21,827 bases of DNA from an uncultured Holdemanella sp. (GTDB lineage Bacteria > Bacillota_I > Bacilli_A > Erysipelotrichales > Erysipelotrichaceae). The notes under the pieces are model-generated. The model was given only the letters and a program-made list of their open reading frames with translations, did no database searches and was not told the origin of the DNA. This document shows positions 15,043 to 21,827 of this stretch, piece after piece (the stretch's first letter is position 1; every line of letters starts with the position of its first letter). The stretch spans positions 1 to 21,827 of the forward strand of contig NZ_CAKVMR010000040.1 in assembly GCF_934772795.1 (NCBI RefSeq), given 5' to 3'. The translations under genes were made by a program, and so were the position numbers.

Positions 15043-16272
15043 TTATCGAATTTGTCCATTACCCTGGACTATGTATTTATATGTTGTTAGCTCTTCTAAT
15101 CCCATTGGACCTCTCGCATGAAGCTTTTGTGTGGAGATACCAATCTCACAGCCTAGACCAAATTGACCTCCATCTGTAAAGCGTGTTGAACAATTCACAT
15201 ATACAGCTGCACTATCAATGGATTGTGTAAAGAGTTTGGCGTGTTCTTTGTTTGTAGTTAAAATGGATTCACTGTGTTTTGTCGAATGTTTTGAAATATG
15301 TTCAATGGCTTCTTCTACAGAATCCACAATTTTAACGGCAAGAATATAATCTAGAAATTCAGTGTCAAAATCTTGTTCTGTTGCTTTTGTGCCTTCAATG
15401 ATTTTTTGTGCTCTTTTGTCCAATCTGAGTTCAACAGGATATGTATCCAATTGTTTCTTTAATTTTGGTAAGAATTCATTGGCTACTTTGGAATGCACTA
15501 ATAAGACTTCTTCTGCATTACAAACACTAGGTCTAGAACATTTCGCATTCTCAATGATTTTAACAGCCATATCTTGATCGACTTCTTCATCGACATAGAT
15601 GTGACAAATGCCTGTACCCGTTTGAATACATGGTACTTTGGCATGTTCTACACAACGTGAAATTAAATTCTTTCCACCTCTAGGAATCAATAGATCAATA
15701 TAGCCTACTCCTTCCATTAATTCATTGGCACTTTGATGTGTTGTATCTTGAATCAACTGTACAATGTTTGGGTTTACCCCACATTTATGAATTCCTTCTT
15801 GTAGAGCTTGTACAATCGCATTGGCACTGTTCCAAGCTTCCTTACCAATTCTTAAAATACATGTATTTCCACTTTTAATACATAAAGTAGCCGCATCACT
15901 TGTGACATTGGGTCTACTTTCATAAATAATCGCAATGACACCTAATGGTACACTTACTTTTTGAACAACTAAACCATTTTCTAATGTTCTTTCATTCAAT
16001 ACTTTTCCAGTTGGATCCTCTAATTTGATGACATCTAAAATGCCTTGAGCCATATCATTTAAGCGTTGATCATTCAATCGTAAACGATCTTTCATGACAT
16101 CACTCACCATAGCTTTTTCTAAATCAATCTGGTTCGCATTTAAAATATTTTCTTTATGAGCTAATAAAGAATTTGCCATAGATGTAAGAATTTCATTCTT
16201 TTTCGCTTCATCACACAACATCAATGATTTAGTGGCATTTTTGGCGTTTCTCATAATATCTTGAGTTGTCAT
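15043..16272 (-). CDS. proA: Gamma-glutamyl phosphate reductase
   Basis: ProA reduces gamma-glutamyl phosphate with NADPH to glutamate semialdehyde, the second step of proline synthesis. The 409-aa length is normal for the family. The aldehyde-dehydrogenase-type catalytic Cys251 lies in SRPSVCNAEE. Other family marks are PLGVIAIIYESRPNVT (109-124), SGNTCILRIGKEA, GGKNLISRCV, and the C-terminal DGGQFGLGCEIGISTQ and HARGPMGLEELTTYKY. ILRIGKEA has Ile where relatives usually have Gly, a minor variant near the substrate site. The start ATG 16272 follows the proB stop by one base, and its AAGGAG site lies inside proB. The pair forms the operon proB-proA; no proC is in the window. Confidence 0.96.
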   Translation of the reverse strand: MTTQDIMRNAKNATKSLMLCDEAKKNEILTSMANSLLAHKENILNANQIDLEKAMVSDVMKDRLRLNDQRLNDMAQGILDVIKLEDPTGKVLNERTLENGLVVQKVSVPLGVIAIIYESRPNVTSDAATLCIKSGNTCILRIGKEAWNSANAIVQALQEGIHKCGVNPNIVQLIQDTTHQSANELMEGVGYIDLLIPRGGKNLISRCVEHAKVPCIQTGTGICHIYVDEEVDQDMAVKIIENAKCSRPSVCNAEEVLLVHSKVANEFLPKLKKQLDTYPVELRLDKRAQKIIEGTKATEQDFDTEFLDYILAVKIVDSVEEAIEHISKHSTKHSESILTTNKEHAKLFTQSIDSAAVYVNCSTRFTDGGQFGLGCEIGISTQKLHARGPMGLEELTTYKYIVQGNGQIR

Positions 16273-16273
16273 A

Positions 16274-17050
16274 TTAGGCTCCTTTCTTGGCTACAAAACG
16301 AGTGCCAATACTTTCATTATCTATAATAGAATATAAAGCATCTGGCTTTTGACCATTGGTGATAATCATATCTAGGCCTGCATCCATACAGATTTTGGCA
16401 GCCTCTAATTTTGTCTTCATACCACCCGTACCTACATTCGAGTTGACGCCTTGTCCAAAGCTTAAAATCTTTTCATCCAATTCATAGACGACAGGAATGA
16501 GTTGGGCATTTTCATTTTTATGAGGATCATCATCATACAATCCATCAATGTCCGATAAGATAATATATAGATCGGCATGAATATTCTTAGCTAGAATAGC
16601 CCCCAAATTATCATTATCTCCAATTACGATTTCTTCCGTCGCAATCGTATCATTTTCATTTACAATAGGTAGTACGTTTCTTTTTAATAAATGTTCCATA
16701 GTGTTGATGAAATTTGTTTTACGATCATCATTTTCAATATCCGCTTTAGTAATCAATATTTGTCCTACAATATGATTATATTGTGAGAATAAAGAATCAT
16801 ATGTATACATCAATTCACATTGTCCAATGGCTGCACAAGCCTGTTTTCCCGGAAGATCATGCGGCTTCGAATCCAATCCCAATTTTCCCATGCCCATTCC
16901 AATGGCTCCACTGGATACAAGAATCACTTCATGCCCTGCATTTTTTATGTCACTAAGCACTTCACATAACTGCTTCATTCTACGAATATGTAATAGACCT
17001 GTATTTTCGTATGCCAAAGTACTCGTACCTACTTTAATAACTATACGCAT
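16274..17050 (-). CDS. proB: Glutamate 5-kinase (short form without PUA domain)
   Basis: ProB phosphorylates glutamate to gamma-glutamyl phosphate, the committed step of proline synthesis and the usual point of proline feedback. The 258-aa protein is the amino-acid-kinase domain alone: VIKVGTSTL (4-12), LVSSGAIGMGM (44-54), QILITKADI, LPIVNENDTIA (127-137), GDNDNLGAILA (144-154), LSDIDGLYDDDP and GTGGMKTKLEAA (207-218). The C-terminal PUA domain of the 367-aa E. coli enzyme is absent, as in some other Firmicutes. I prefer ATG 17050, with GTAAAGGA 10 bases upstream; GTG at 17059 is only 1-2 bases from that site. Confidence 0.96.
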   Translation of the reverse strand: MRIVIKVGTSTLAYENTGLLHIRRMKQLCEVLSDIKNAGHEVILVSSGAIGMGMGKLGLDSKPHDLPGKQACAAIGQCELMYTYDSLFSQYNHIVGQILITKADIENDDRKTNFINTMEHLLKRNVLPIVNENDTIATEEIVIGDNDNLGAILAKNIHADLYIILSDIDGLYDDDPHKNENAQLIPVVYELDEKILSFGQGVNSNVGTGGMKTKLEAAKICMDAGLDMIITNGQKPDALYSIIDNESIGTRFVAKKGA

Positions 17051-17145
17051 ATGTTTCACTTCCTTTACAAAAAAATATTTTTATAATAATAACACAATTT
17101 TTCGAATTCATACGTTTTTTTCTTCTCTTTCATTGAAAACGCTAT

Positions 17146-17151
17146 TATAAT
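17146..17151 (+). promoter_or_regulatory. -10 box only six bases before the kinase ATG (possible leaderless start)
   Basis: A consensus TATAAT ends 6 bases before the ATG at 17158, and no Shine-Dalgarno sequence lies between. Transcription starting 6-8 bases past the box would begin at or next to the start codon. No consensus -35 box sits 16-18 bases upstream. Confidence 0.5.
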
Positions 17152-17157
17152 TGACTT

Positions 17158-19092
17158 ATGAACACAATAATGAATCAAGTTCTTCAAGAGAACTCAATAG
17201 GAACATGGAAATTAGTAGATGATCAATTATATGGGGATGATTGCTTCTTAAATTTAATTGGCGCATCAAAGGAACTGGATGCACAAGAATGCTTAAAATT
17301 CCATTTATCACATGTACATCCTGAAGATCAAGAACAATTTGGTGAATATGTAAGAAAACTAAGCGAAGAAAGAACGGAAATTGTGTATCGTTTTCTACAT
17401 CCTGAAAAGGGGATTATGATGATTCGCTGTTCAGGTAAGAAAATGGAAGATGGTTCGATTGCCGGTATTCATCAAGATATAAGTGACATTGTACGTTTAG
17501 AAAAGGATAAGATTATAGAAACGTATCTATCTGAAACGAATGAGAAGTTGCGTAATCAAAATGTTGCGCAAAATGATTACTATAAAGAGATTCTAGATGA
17601 GTTACCATGTGGAGTATTCGCATATACAGTAAAGGAACATAGAATTGTTCATTTAAATAAAAGAGCTTTAAAGATATTTCATATAGACGATTTAGAAGAT
17701 GTGCAAAGTAAGATGCGTTCAATCTTTAAAAAGTTTGAATATCCAGATCCAACCACAAATGATCGTTTGATCGCATTAAGAACACACGATGGTTCGGTTG
17801 ATTTTGAAGTGATTATCAATCCTAAAGAATCTTATGAAGTACATGCACTTGCCAAATCAAAGGTGTTTAAAAATCCCAATGGAGAACGTATTATTATTAC
17901 AATATTTGTCGATATTTCAAACCTTGTAATGTTGAAACAATCTTTAGAACAAGCCAAAGAAGGAAGTGCCGCTAAAAGTGCATTCTTATTTAATATGTCG
18001 CACGATTTAAGAACACCATTAAATGCGATTATTGGCTTTAGTGAATTGATGAAAAGTCATTGGGAGGATTCAAAAGTTTCTAGAAACTATCTAGAAAAGA
18101 TTGATGAATCCAGTCAATACTTACTTTCTTTGATCAATAATATTTTAGAAATGTCTAAAATAGAAAGTGGAAAAGAAGAATTGAAAGAAAAACCATGGGA
18201 TATTTATACTTCTTGTGATAATCTTCTACAATTCTTTGAACCGGATATTCGTCAAAAGAATCAGACATTGAACTATGCGGTGAATATTAAACACAATATG
18301 ATTTTAACGGACTCTTTAAAAATCAGAGAAATCTATGTGAATTTAATGAGTAATGCGATTAAATATACCAATGTAGGTGGCACGATTTCTTTTTCTTTAG
18401 AAGAAATTGAAAGAGAAGAAGGTTTATCCGACTATAAAGCAGTTGTTCAAGATACGGGTATCGGTATTTCTAAAGAATATTTACCACATATCTTTGAAAA
18501 CTTCACAAGAGAAAAAACATCCAGTGAATCTGGTGTAATCGGTACAGGCTTGGGTATGCCAATCGTTAAAAAATTGGTGGATCTCATGCATGGAACTATA
18601 AGTATAGAGAGTGAAGAAGGTAAAGGAACAACCGTTGTTGTAAATCTTCCTCATCGCTATATCGTAGAGGAACAAGAAGTCAAAGAGGTGGATGACAAAG
18701 AAATTGATCTTACAGGAAAACACATTCTTCTTGTGGAAGATAATGATTTGAATGCTGAAATTGCCCAAACACTTCTAGAAGATAAAGGTCTTAAAGTGAT
18801 GCGTGCTAAAGATGGATTAGAAGCTATAACGATGGTGAAAGAAAATGCGGTGGATTGTTTCGATTGCATATTAATGGATATTCAAATGCCAAGAATGAAT
18901 GGCTTTGAAGCCTGCAAAGTTATACGTTCTTTGCCAAATAATCGAAGTCAACTTCCAATCATTGCCTTAACTGCTAATGCCTTTGAAGAAGATCGTAAAG
19001 ATTGTTTAGATGCAGGTATGAGTGATCATGTTTCAAAACCGATTGAAATCCAATCTTTACTACAAACAATTGAATCTGTACTAAAAAAATAG
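17158..19092 (+). CDS. Soluble hybrid histidine kinase (PAS-type sensor, HisKA, HATPase, receiver)
   Basis: The 644-aa protein has no membrane helix. Residues 1-115 (ending GIHQDISDIVRLEKD) and 140-260 (CGVFAYTVKEHRIVHLNKRA to FVDISNLVMLKQS) look like two PAS domains. HisKA follows with His282 in FNMSHDLRTPLNAI. The ATPase has an N-box around NLMSNAIKYT (395-404), DTGIGIS (432-438) and GTGLGMPIV (462-470). The C-terminal receiver has acidic VEDND, phospho-acceptor Asp574 in DCILMDIQMPRMNG, and Lys627 in VSKPIE. It should sense a cytoplasmic signal and relay phosphate from His to Asp. No partner regulator or Hpt gene is nearby, so it is an orphan. It diverges from proB, and its stop lies in the stem of its own terminator. 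Confidence 0.92.
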   Translation: MNTIMNQVLQENSIGTWKLVDDQLYGDDCFLNLIGASKELDAQECLKFHLSHVHPEDQEQFGEYVRKLSEERTEIVYRFLHPEKGIMMIRCSGKKMEDGSIAGIHQDISDIVRLEKDKIIETYLSETNEKLRNQNVAQNDYYKEILDELPCGVFAYTVKEHRIVHLNKRALKIFHIDDLEDVQSKMRSIFKKFEYPDPTTNDRLIALRTHDGSVDFEVIINPKESYEVHALAKSKVFKNPNGERIIITIFVDISNLVMLKQSLEQAKEGSAAKSAFLFNMSHDLRTPLNAIIGFSELMKSHWEDSKVSRNYLEKIDESSQYLLSLINNILEMSKIESGKEELKEKPWDIYTSCDNLLQFFEPDIRQKNQTLNYAVNIKHNMILTDSLKIREIYVNLMSNAIKYTNVGGTISFSLEEIEREEGLSDYKAVVQDTGIGISKEYLPHIFENFTREKTSSESGVIGTGLGMPIVKKLVDLMHGTISIESEEGKGTTVVVNLPHRYIVEEQEVKEVDDKEIDLTGKHILLVEDNDLNAEIAQTLLEDKGLKVMRAKDGLEAITMVKENAVDCFDCILMDIQMPRMNGFEACKVIRSLPNNRSQLPIIALTANAFEEDRKDCLDAGMSDHVSKPIEIQSLLQTIESVLKK

Positions 19093-19110
19093 CGGCAAGT
19101 CCGCTATTTT
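19086..19110 (+). terminator. Terminator of the hybrid kinase gene
   Basis: A 10-bp stem (AAAATAGCGG with CCGCTATTTT) has a 5-base loop and contains the kinase stop codon in its left arm. A/T runs flank both sides, so it could act in both directions. Confidence 0.82.
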
Positions 19111-19120
19111 TAATACATAA

Positions 19121-19210
19121 ATGTCAATACTACTGAAAATAATGTCAATATTGTGCAGAAATGTCAATAGTAGTGAAAATAATGTTAAAATCGTGCAAAA
19201 TTGTCAATAG
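19121..19210. repeat. Tandem repeat cluster C (20-bp units paired into a 40-bp period)
   Basis: About 4.5 related 20-base units begin at about 19121, 19141, 19161, 19181 and 19201, each opening with a form of ATGTCAATA. Units 1 and 3 share TA.TGAAAAT after it, while units 2 and 4 share GTGCARAA, giving a 40-base period. The cluster lies after the kinase terminator. Unit 4 shares ATCGTGCAAAATT with cluster B, so the clusters may be related. Shortly downstream, AGGAGGTAG and a TTG (19236) open a frame ending after two more codons, like a lost transposase start. IS21-type end relic is an inference. Confidence 0.65.
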
Positions 19211-19241
19211 ATTTATTTGTCTAGGAGGTAGTTTTTGATGA

Positions 19242-19247
19242 TATAAT
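19242..19247 (+). promoter_or_regulatory. Candidate -10 box for the 205-aa gene
   Basis: TATAAT lies 70 bases before the ATG at 19318. A partial -35 TTGTCT at 19217-19222 is 19 bases upstream, longer than ideal. Confidence 0.4.
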
Positions 19248-19317
19248 AAGTGTACAAATATTTGTTCTCAAATACAGATTATAGATTTGAATATTATAGG
19301 AAAAACGGAGGACAAAT

Positions 19318-19935
19318 ATGAAAACACCAAAAGAATATAGTGATAATCTTTCAAATCATATTATCACCAAACAAATGTTAGTGGATTGTTTGTATAGTGT
19401 GAATAAACGAGCCAAAAACTACCGAGATAAAGAAAGAGAACAAAGAGCGTATTCTAGAAGTCATCGCTATGTTGATAATTCAGCATTCATTGATGGAGCT
19501 AGAAAAAAGAAACGAGAGATGTATCGCATGAAAGATACGTTGTTGCAAATTTTGACACCAGTTTGTATCCATAAAGAATTCATTGGCTATGAAACTGAAA
19601 GAATCTATAGTTATGAAGTAGAGGAGTACAAAAAGTATAAGAAACAATTCTATTATGAAGGGCAGTATATGGATGATGATTATTCCATTGTGTACTTTGG
19701 TGATGTTGAACTTAAGGATGAGCCGATATATCACTATTATTTGTTCTATGATTTAGAATGTGGGCATACGTTTCATACACCTATTAAAGAAGAGGGTTTA
19801 GAAAAGTATTCTTTACCGATTATAGAAATTAGTGAGTTAGAAACGACGGGTCACAAAGTCAATGATTTGGTAAGCTTACAATTTGTACGAAAAGTGATTC
19901 AATTGATTGAAGAAAATATTTATATACTACAGTAA
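19318..19935 (+). CDS. Protein of unknown family, 205 aa
   Basis: I do not recognise this gene. It starts at an ATG with GGAGGAC 4-5 bases upstream, so it is very likely translated. The product is soluble, with no signal peptide or membrane helix. Residues 20-80 are strongly basic and probably helical (KRAKNYRDKEREQRAYSRSH, then ARKKKREMYRMKD). Residues 90-150 are unusually rich in Tyr, Glu and Asp (YETERIYSYEVEEYKKYKKQ). The C-terminal part is mixed alpha/beta (HYYLFYDLECGHTFHTPI). Only one Cys-Gly-His stretch (ECGHTFH) hints at a metal site. It stands alone between terminators; no neighbour suggests a role. Confidence 0.75.
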   Translation: MKTPKEYSDNLSNHIITKQMLVDCLYSVNKRAKNYRDKEREQRAYSRSHRYVDNSAFIDGARKKKREMYRMKDTLLQILTPVCIHKEFIGYETERIYSYEVEEYKKYKKQFYYEGQYMDDDYSIVYFGDVELKDEPIYHYYLFYDLECGHTFHTPIKEEGLEKYSLPIIEISELETTGHKVNDLVSLQFVRKVIQLIEENIYILQ

Positions 19936-19958
19936 AAGCGCAGGAAATCCTACGCTTT
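19935..19958. terminator. Shared terminator between convergent genes
   Basis: AAAGCGCAGG and CCTACGCTTT pair over 10 positions with one mismatch around a 4-base loop. It fills the gap between the 205-aa gene and the cysteine desulfidase-type gene, which converge here. The T run on the + side is broken (TGTTTATTT). Confidence 0.6.
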
Positions 19959-19960
19959 GT

Positions 19961-21184
19961 TTATTTCTTCATAATTTCTACGATTGTCGTATCTACATCT
20001 TTCATGCCATGCTTAGAAAGATAAGCCATATTTTGAATACACTTTTCTGGACTGCTTGCCACAATACCATCACTATCCTTTAGTGGAGCATTGTTTAATG
20101 CGGTTTTTGCACAAAGAAGTGCGGATAGAGTTCCCGTAGATACTTTTAAGCTACATCCAACTTTTCCACCATCACAAATCATACCTGTAACTGTACCTGT
20201 CATATTTTTGATCGCATATCCAATCTGTTCTTTATTTCCACCAAACATATAGACTAGTGCTGCACTACAAGCTGTACTACTTGCCATGACACATGTACAC
20301 ATAGGGGATAATTTTCCTATATAAGAATTGATATAGCGATTTAATAAGTGTCCTAAAGCTAAAGCCTTTAATTCTTTTTCTTTTGCGATATGTTCCTCTT
20401 CAGCAACAATATGAATTGGAAGAATGAGGGCAATACCCTTAGTACCTGCACCTGAACTGGACATCGTACTTAATGGACATCCAGAAAGTCTAGCTTCTAT
20501 GGCTGAAGTTAGTATGGATATAAGATTTGTTGAAAAAGAACTGGATAAAGGTAAGTTATGATCTTTGGCATAATTCGCAAGTTCTAAATTCATCTTGACT
20601 CCATCATAAAGAAATTCAATGTCATCGACATCAAGTTCATTGACTAAATCCACAATATCAGAAATATGCATCTGTTTAAGACTTTGAATTAAACTGGATT
20701 GTGTATTTAAAGTGTTTTCATTATTGATTAAAATTTCATCATTCTTAGAAAGATAGATTACGTTTGTATGTTCATCCTTGATGATACAAGTACTCGTTTG
20801 ATTTTGAGTATGAATTGTACCCTTCACAAAAAGTCCTGTTTGACTTGAATCTACATGTATTTGTGTATCTTTAAATTTGTACACTTTATTTTTAATTTCA
20901 TCATCAATATCTTCAAACAGTTTTAAACCCTTTTCTGGATTCTTTAAAAAAGCACCAAGACTTGCTGCATACTTTAATCCCACATGCTCAAAATTAGGTA
21001 TACCGGCTGACATTCCATTTTTAAAAATGCCAATATTCACATCACATTCAATAGAAAGGATTTCTTCATCTAATACTTTTGAAGCATGTGCCAAACATAA
21101 GGCAACACATACGGGTTCTGTACAACCGAGTGCTGGTATTACATCTTGTTTTAATAATTGTATACATTCTATTTTGTTTAACAT
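19961..21184 (-). CDS. L-cysteine desulfidase family protein (CyuA/YhaM, UPF0597)
   Basis: This family holds a [4Fe-4S] cluster and breaks L-cysteine down to pyruvate, ammonia and sulfide; related proteins are named as serine dehydratase-like. The 407-aa length is normal. Conserved marks are PALGCTEPVCVAL (Cys21), SSSGAGTKGIALILP (GAGNKG in most relatives), KLSPMCTCVMAS (Cys296/298), and MICDGGKVGCSLKVSTG (Cys337 and Cys344). The 7-residue gap between the last two matches the cluster ligands described for the archaeal enzyme. I start at ATG 21184, with GGTGAT just upstream; the longer frame to 21214 would run through a TATAAT-like -10 on this strand at about 21200-21205. No cysteine transporter (cyuP-like) gene is adjacent. 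Confidence 0.9.
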   Translation of the reverse strand: MLNKIECIQLLKQDVIPALGCTEPVCVALCLAHASKVLDEEILSIECDVNIGIFKNGMSAGIPNFEHVGLKYAASLGAFLKNPEKGLKLFEDIDDEIKNKVYKFKDTQIHVDSSQTGLFVKGTIHTQNQTSTCIIKDEHTNVIYLSKNDEILINNENTLNTQSSLIQSLKQMHISDIVDLVNELDVDDIEFLYDGVKMNLELANYAKDHNLPLSSSFSTNLISILTSAIEARLSGCPLSTMSSSGAGTKGIALILPIHIVAEEEHIAKEKELKALALGHLLNRYINSYIGKLSPMCTCVMASSTACSAALVYMFGGNKEQIGYAIKNMTGTVTGMICDGGKVGCSLKVSTGTLSALLCAKTALNNAPLKDSDGIVASSPEKCIQNMAYLSKHGMKDVDTTIVEIMKK

Positions 21185-21240
21185 AAGATCACCATAAGTA
21201 TTATACAACAACAAAAATTAACATTTAAACTTATAGTTTG

Positions 21241-21249
21241 TGTTATAAT
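21241..21249 (+). promoter_or_regulatory. Extended -10 promoter of the CHASE-type gene
   Basis: TGTTATAAT combines a consensus TATAAT (21244-21249) with the TG of an extended -10, 33 bases before the GTG start. A convincing -35 is not seen, which extended -10 promoters can tolerate. Confidence 0.5.
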
Positions 21250-21282
21250 CTTGAGTTGGAAATATAACCGAGGTAGAAAAAA

Positions 21283-21777
21283 GTGAAGAAGAAAACAATA
21301 GTCCCATTAACTGTATTTCTTGTAGGAATATGTCTTTTGGGCTTATTTACATATAATACAAATAGTCAAATTCAAAATAATCAGCGTACACTTGCACTTA
21401 TGAATGCGAAAACGTATGGGCAACAAATAGAGGATGATTTAGAAAATGGAGTTGGCATCACAAATTCTTTAGAACAAGTTTTAATCAATTCAGATGGACA
21501 GATTCATGATTTTTCTAAAATCGCCAAGTATGTGATGACAAGTTCTATACAAAGCGTGCAACTTGCATCCAATGGAGTTGTCACAGAAATCTTTCCTGAC
21601 AAGGGAAATGAAACGGGTAAAATTGATTTATTAAATGATGAAAAGAGAAGTGAAATTTCTAACTACGCAAAAAAATATCATACAACCATTACCCAAGGTC
21701 CTTTTGAATTGAAACAAGGCGGTTCTGGCATTGCGGTTCGAAATCCAGTTTATCCTGAATTATTCATGAAAAGATAA
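21283..21777 (+). CDS. CHASE-type membrane sensor protein, truncated before any output domain
   Basis: The 164-aa product has a basic start and a membrane helix at about residues 6-24 (IVPLTVFLVGICLLGLFTYN). An extracytoplasmic segment follows that resembles the first two-thirds of a CHASE ligand-binding domain: MTSSIQSVQLASNGVVTEIF, PDKGNETGKIDLL and SGIAVRNPVYPE. In full-length sensors this leads to the rest of CHASE, a second helix and a kinase or GGDEF output. Here the frame diverges after VYPE, and two stops (TAATAA) and a terminator follow. The start is GTG 21283, with CGAGGT 8 bases upstream. It is either a decayed gene or a sensor fragment that is still expressed. Confidence 0.72.
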   Translation: MKKKTIVPLTVFLVGICLLGLFTYNTNSQIQNNQRTLALMNAKTYGQQIEDDLENGVGITNSLEQVLINSDGQIHDFSKIAKYVMTSSIQSVQLASNGVVTEIFPDKGNETGKIDLLNDEKRSEISNYAKKYHTTITQGPFELKQGGSGIAVRNPVYPELFMKR

Positions 21778-21783
21778 TAAAAG

Positions 21784-21826
21784 AAGATTAGCCTTGTTGG
21801 TGGATCCAAATTGGCTAATCTTTTTC
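21784..21826 (+). terminator. Terminator after the CHASE-type gene
   Basis: AAGATTAGCC pairs with GGCTAATCTT over 10 bp around a 19-base loop, followed by TTTC close to the window edge. It starts only 6 bases after the last stop codon. Confidence 0.72.
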
Positions 21827-21827
21827 A

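Noticed and set aside
16827..17150. 107-aa plus-strand frame antisense to proB
   Set aside because: It is a shadow of the well-conserved proB gene and its Ser/Phe-rich tail covers the promoter gap.
17051..17157. A proline-responsive riboswitch or T-box ahead of proB
   Set aside because: The leader is under 110 bases, with no T-box sequence, specifier-like stem or terminator hairpin.
20877..21197. 106-aa plus-strand frame antisense to the cysteine desulfidase gene
   Set aside because: The opposite strand encodes conserved Fe-S motifs; this frame has no start signals.

Overview
The window is AT-rich, low-GC Firmicutes DNA. Short intergenic gaps, strong AGGAGG-type ribosome binding sites and simple hairpin-plus-T terminators fit that group. 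My best guess is a gut Erysipelotrichaceae-type genome (Holdemanella/Catenibacterium/Solobacterium-like), but this rests on the style of the proteins and not on a search. No rRNA, tRNA or CRISPR array was found.

Region 1 (1-4736) is an accessory or insertion zone. Two IS21-family elements lie on the minus strand. The left one (1-875) runs off the window and has three terminal repeats ending in CA at 875. It appears to have inserted into the 3' end of istB of the second element (876 to about 3268), so that its first bases supply the istB stop codon. The second element's intact right end carries three 22-bp repeats. It abuts, and seems to have cut off the start of, a DUF1016/YhcG-type PD-(D/E)XK nuclease gene. 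After that come a 3' fragment of a methionyl-tRNA synthetase gene with its own terminator, and then (4737-6410) an AAA-ATPase-like/PD-(D/E)XK protein.

Region 2 (6411-10414) holds a compact plus-strand run of two paralogous alpha/beta hydrolases flanking a class I methyltransferase. A second small cluster follows: a transglutaminase-like protein, a membrane-anchored or secreted protein of unknown family, and a tiny two-helix membrane protein.

Region 3 (10415-14776) is a TetR regulator with a perfect 32-bp operator over its own promoter, followed by two half-ABC exporters that should form a heterodimer. A short palindrome (TTAGTT..CTAA) lies just upstream of the ribosome binding site both of the ABC pair and of the hydrolase run, which suggests a shared regulator.

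Region 4 (14777-21827) is more ordinary chromosome: proB-proA on the minus strand (proline synthesis), a soluble orphan hybrid histidine kinase that may be leaderless, a 205-aa protein of unknown family, a CyuA/UPF0597 iron-sulfur cysteine desulfidase on the minus strand, and a CHASE-type sensor protein cut short before any output domain. Three small tandem-repeat clusters (6435, 14831 and 19121) resemble orphaned IS21-type ends and may be relics of lost insertion sequences.
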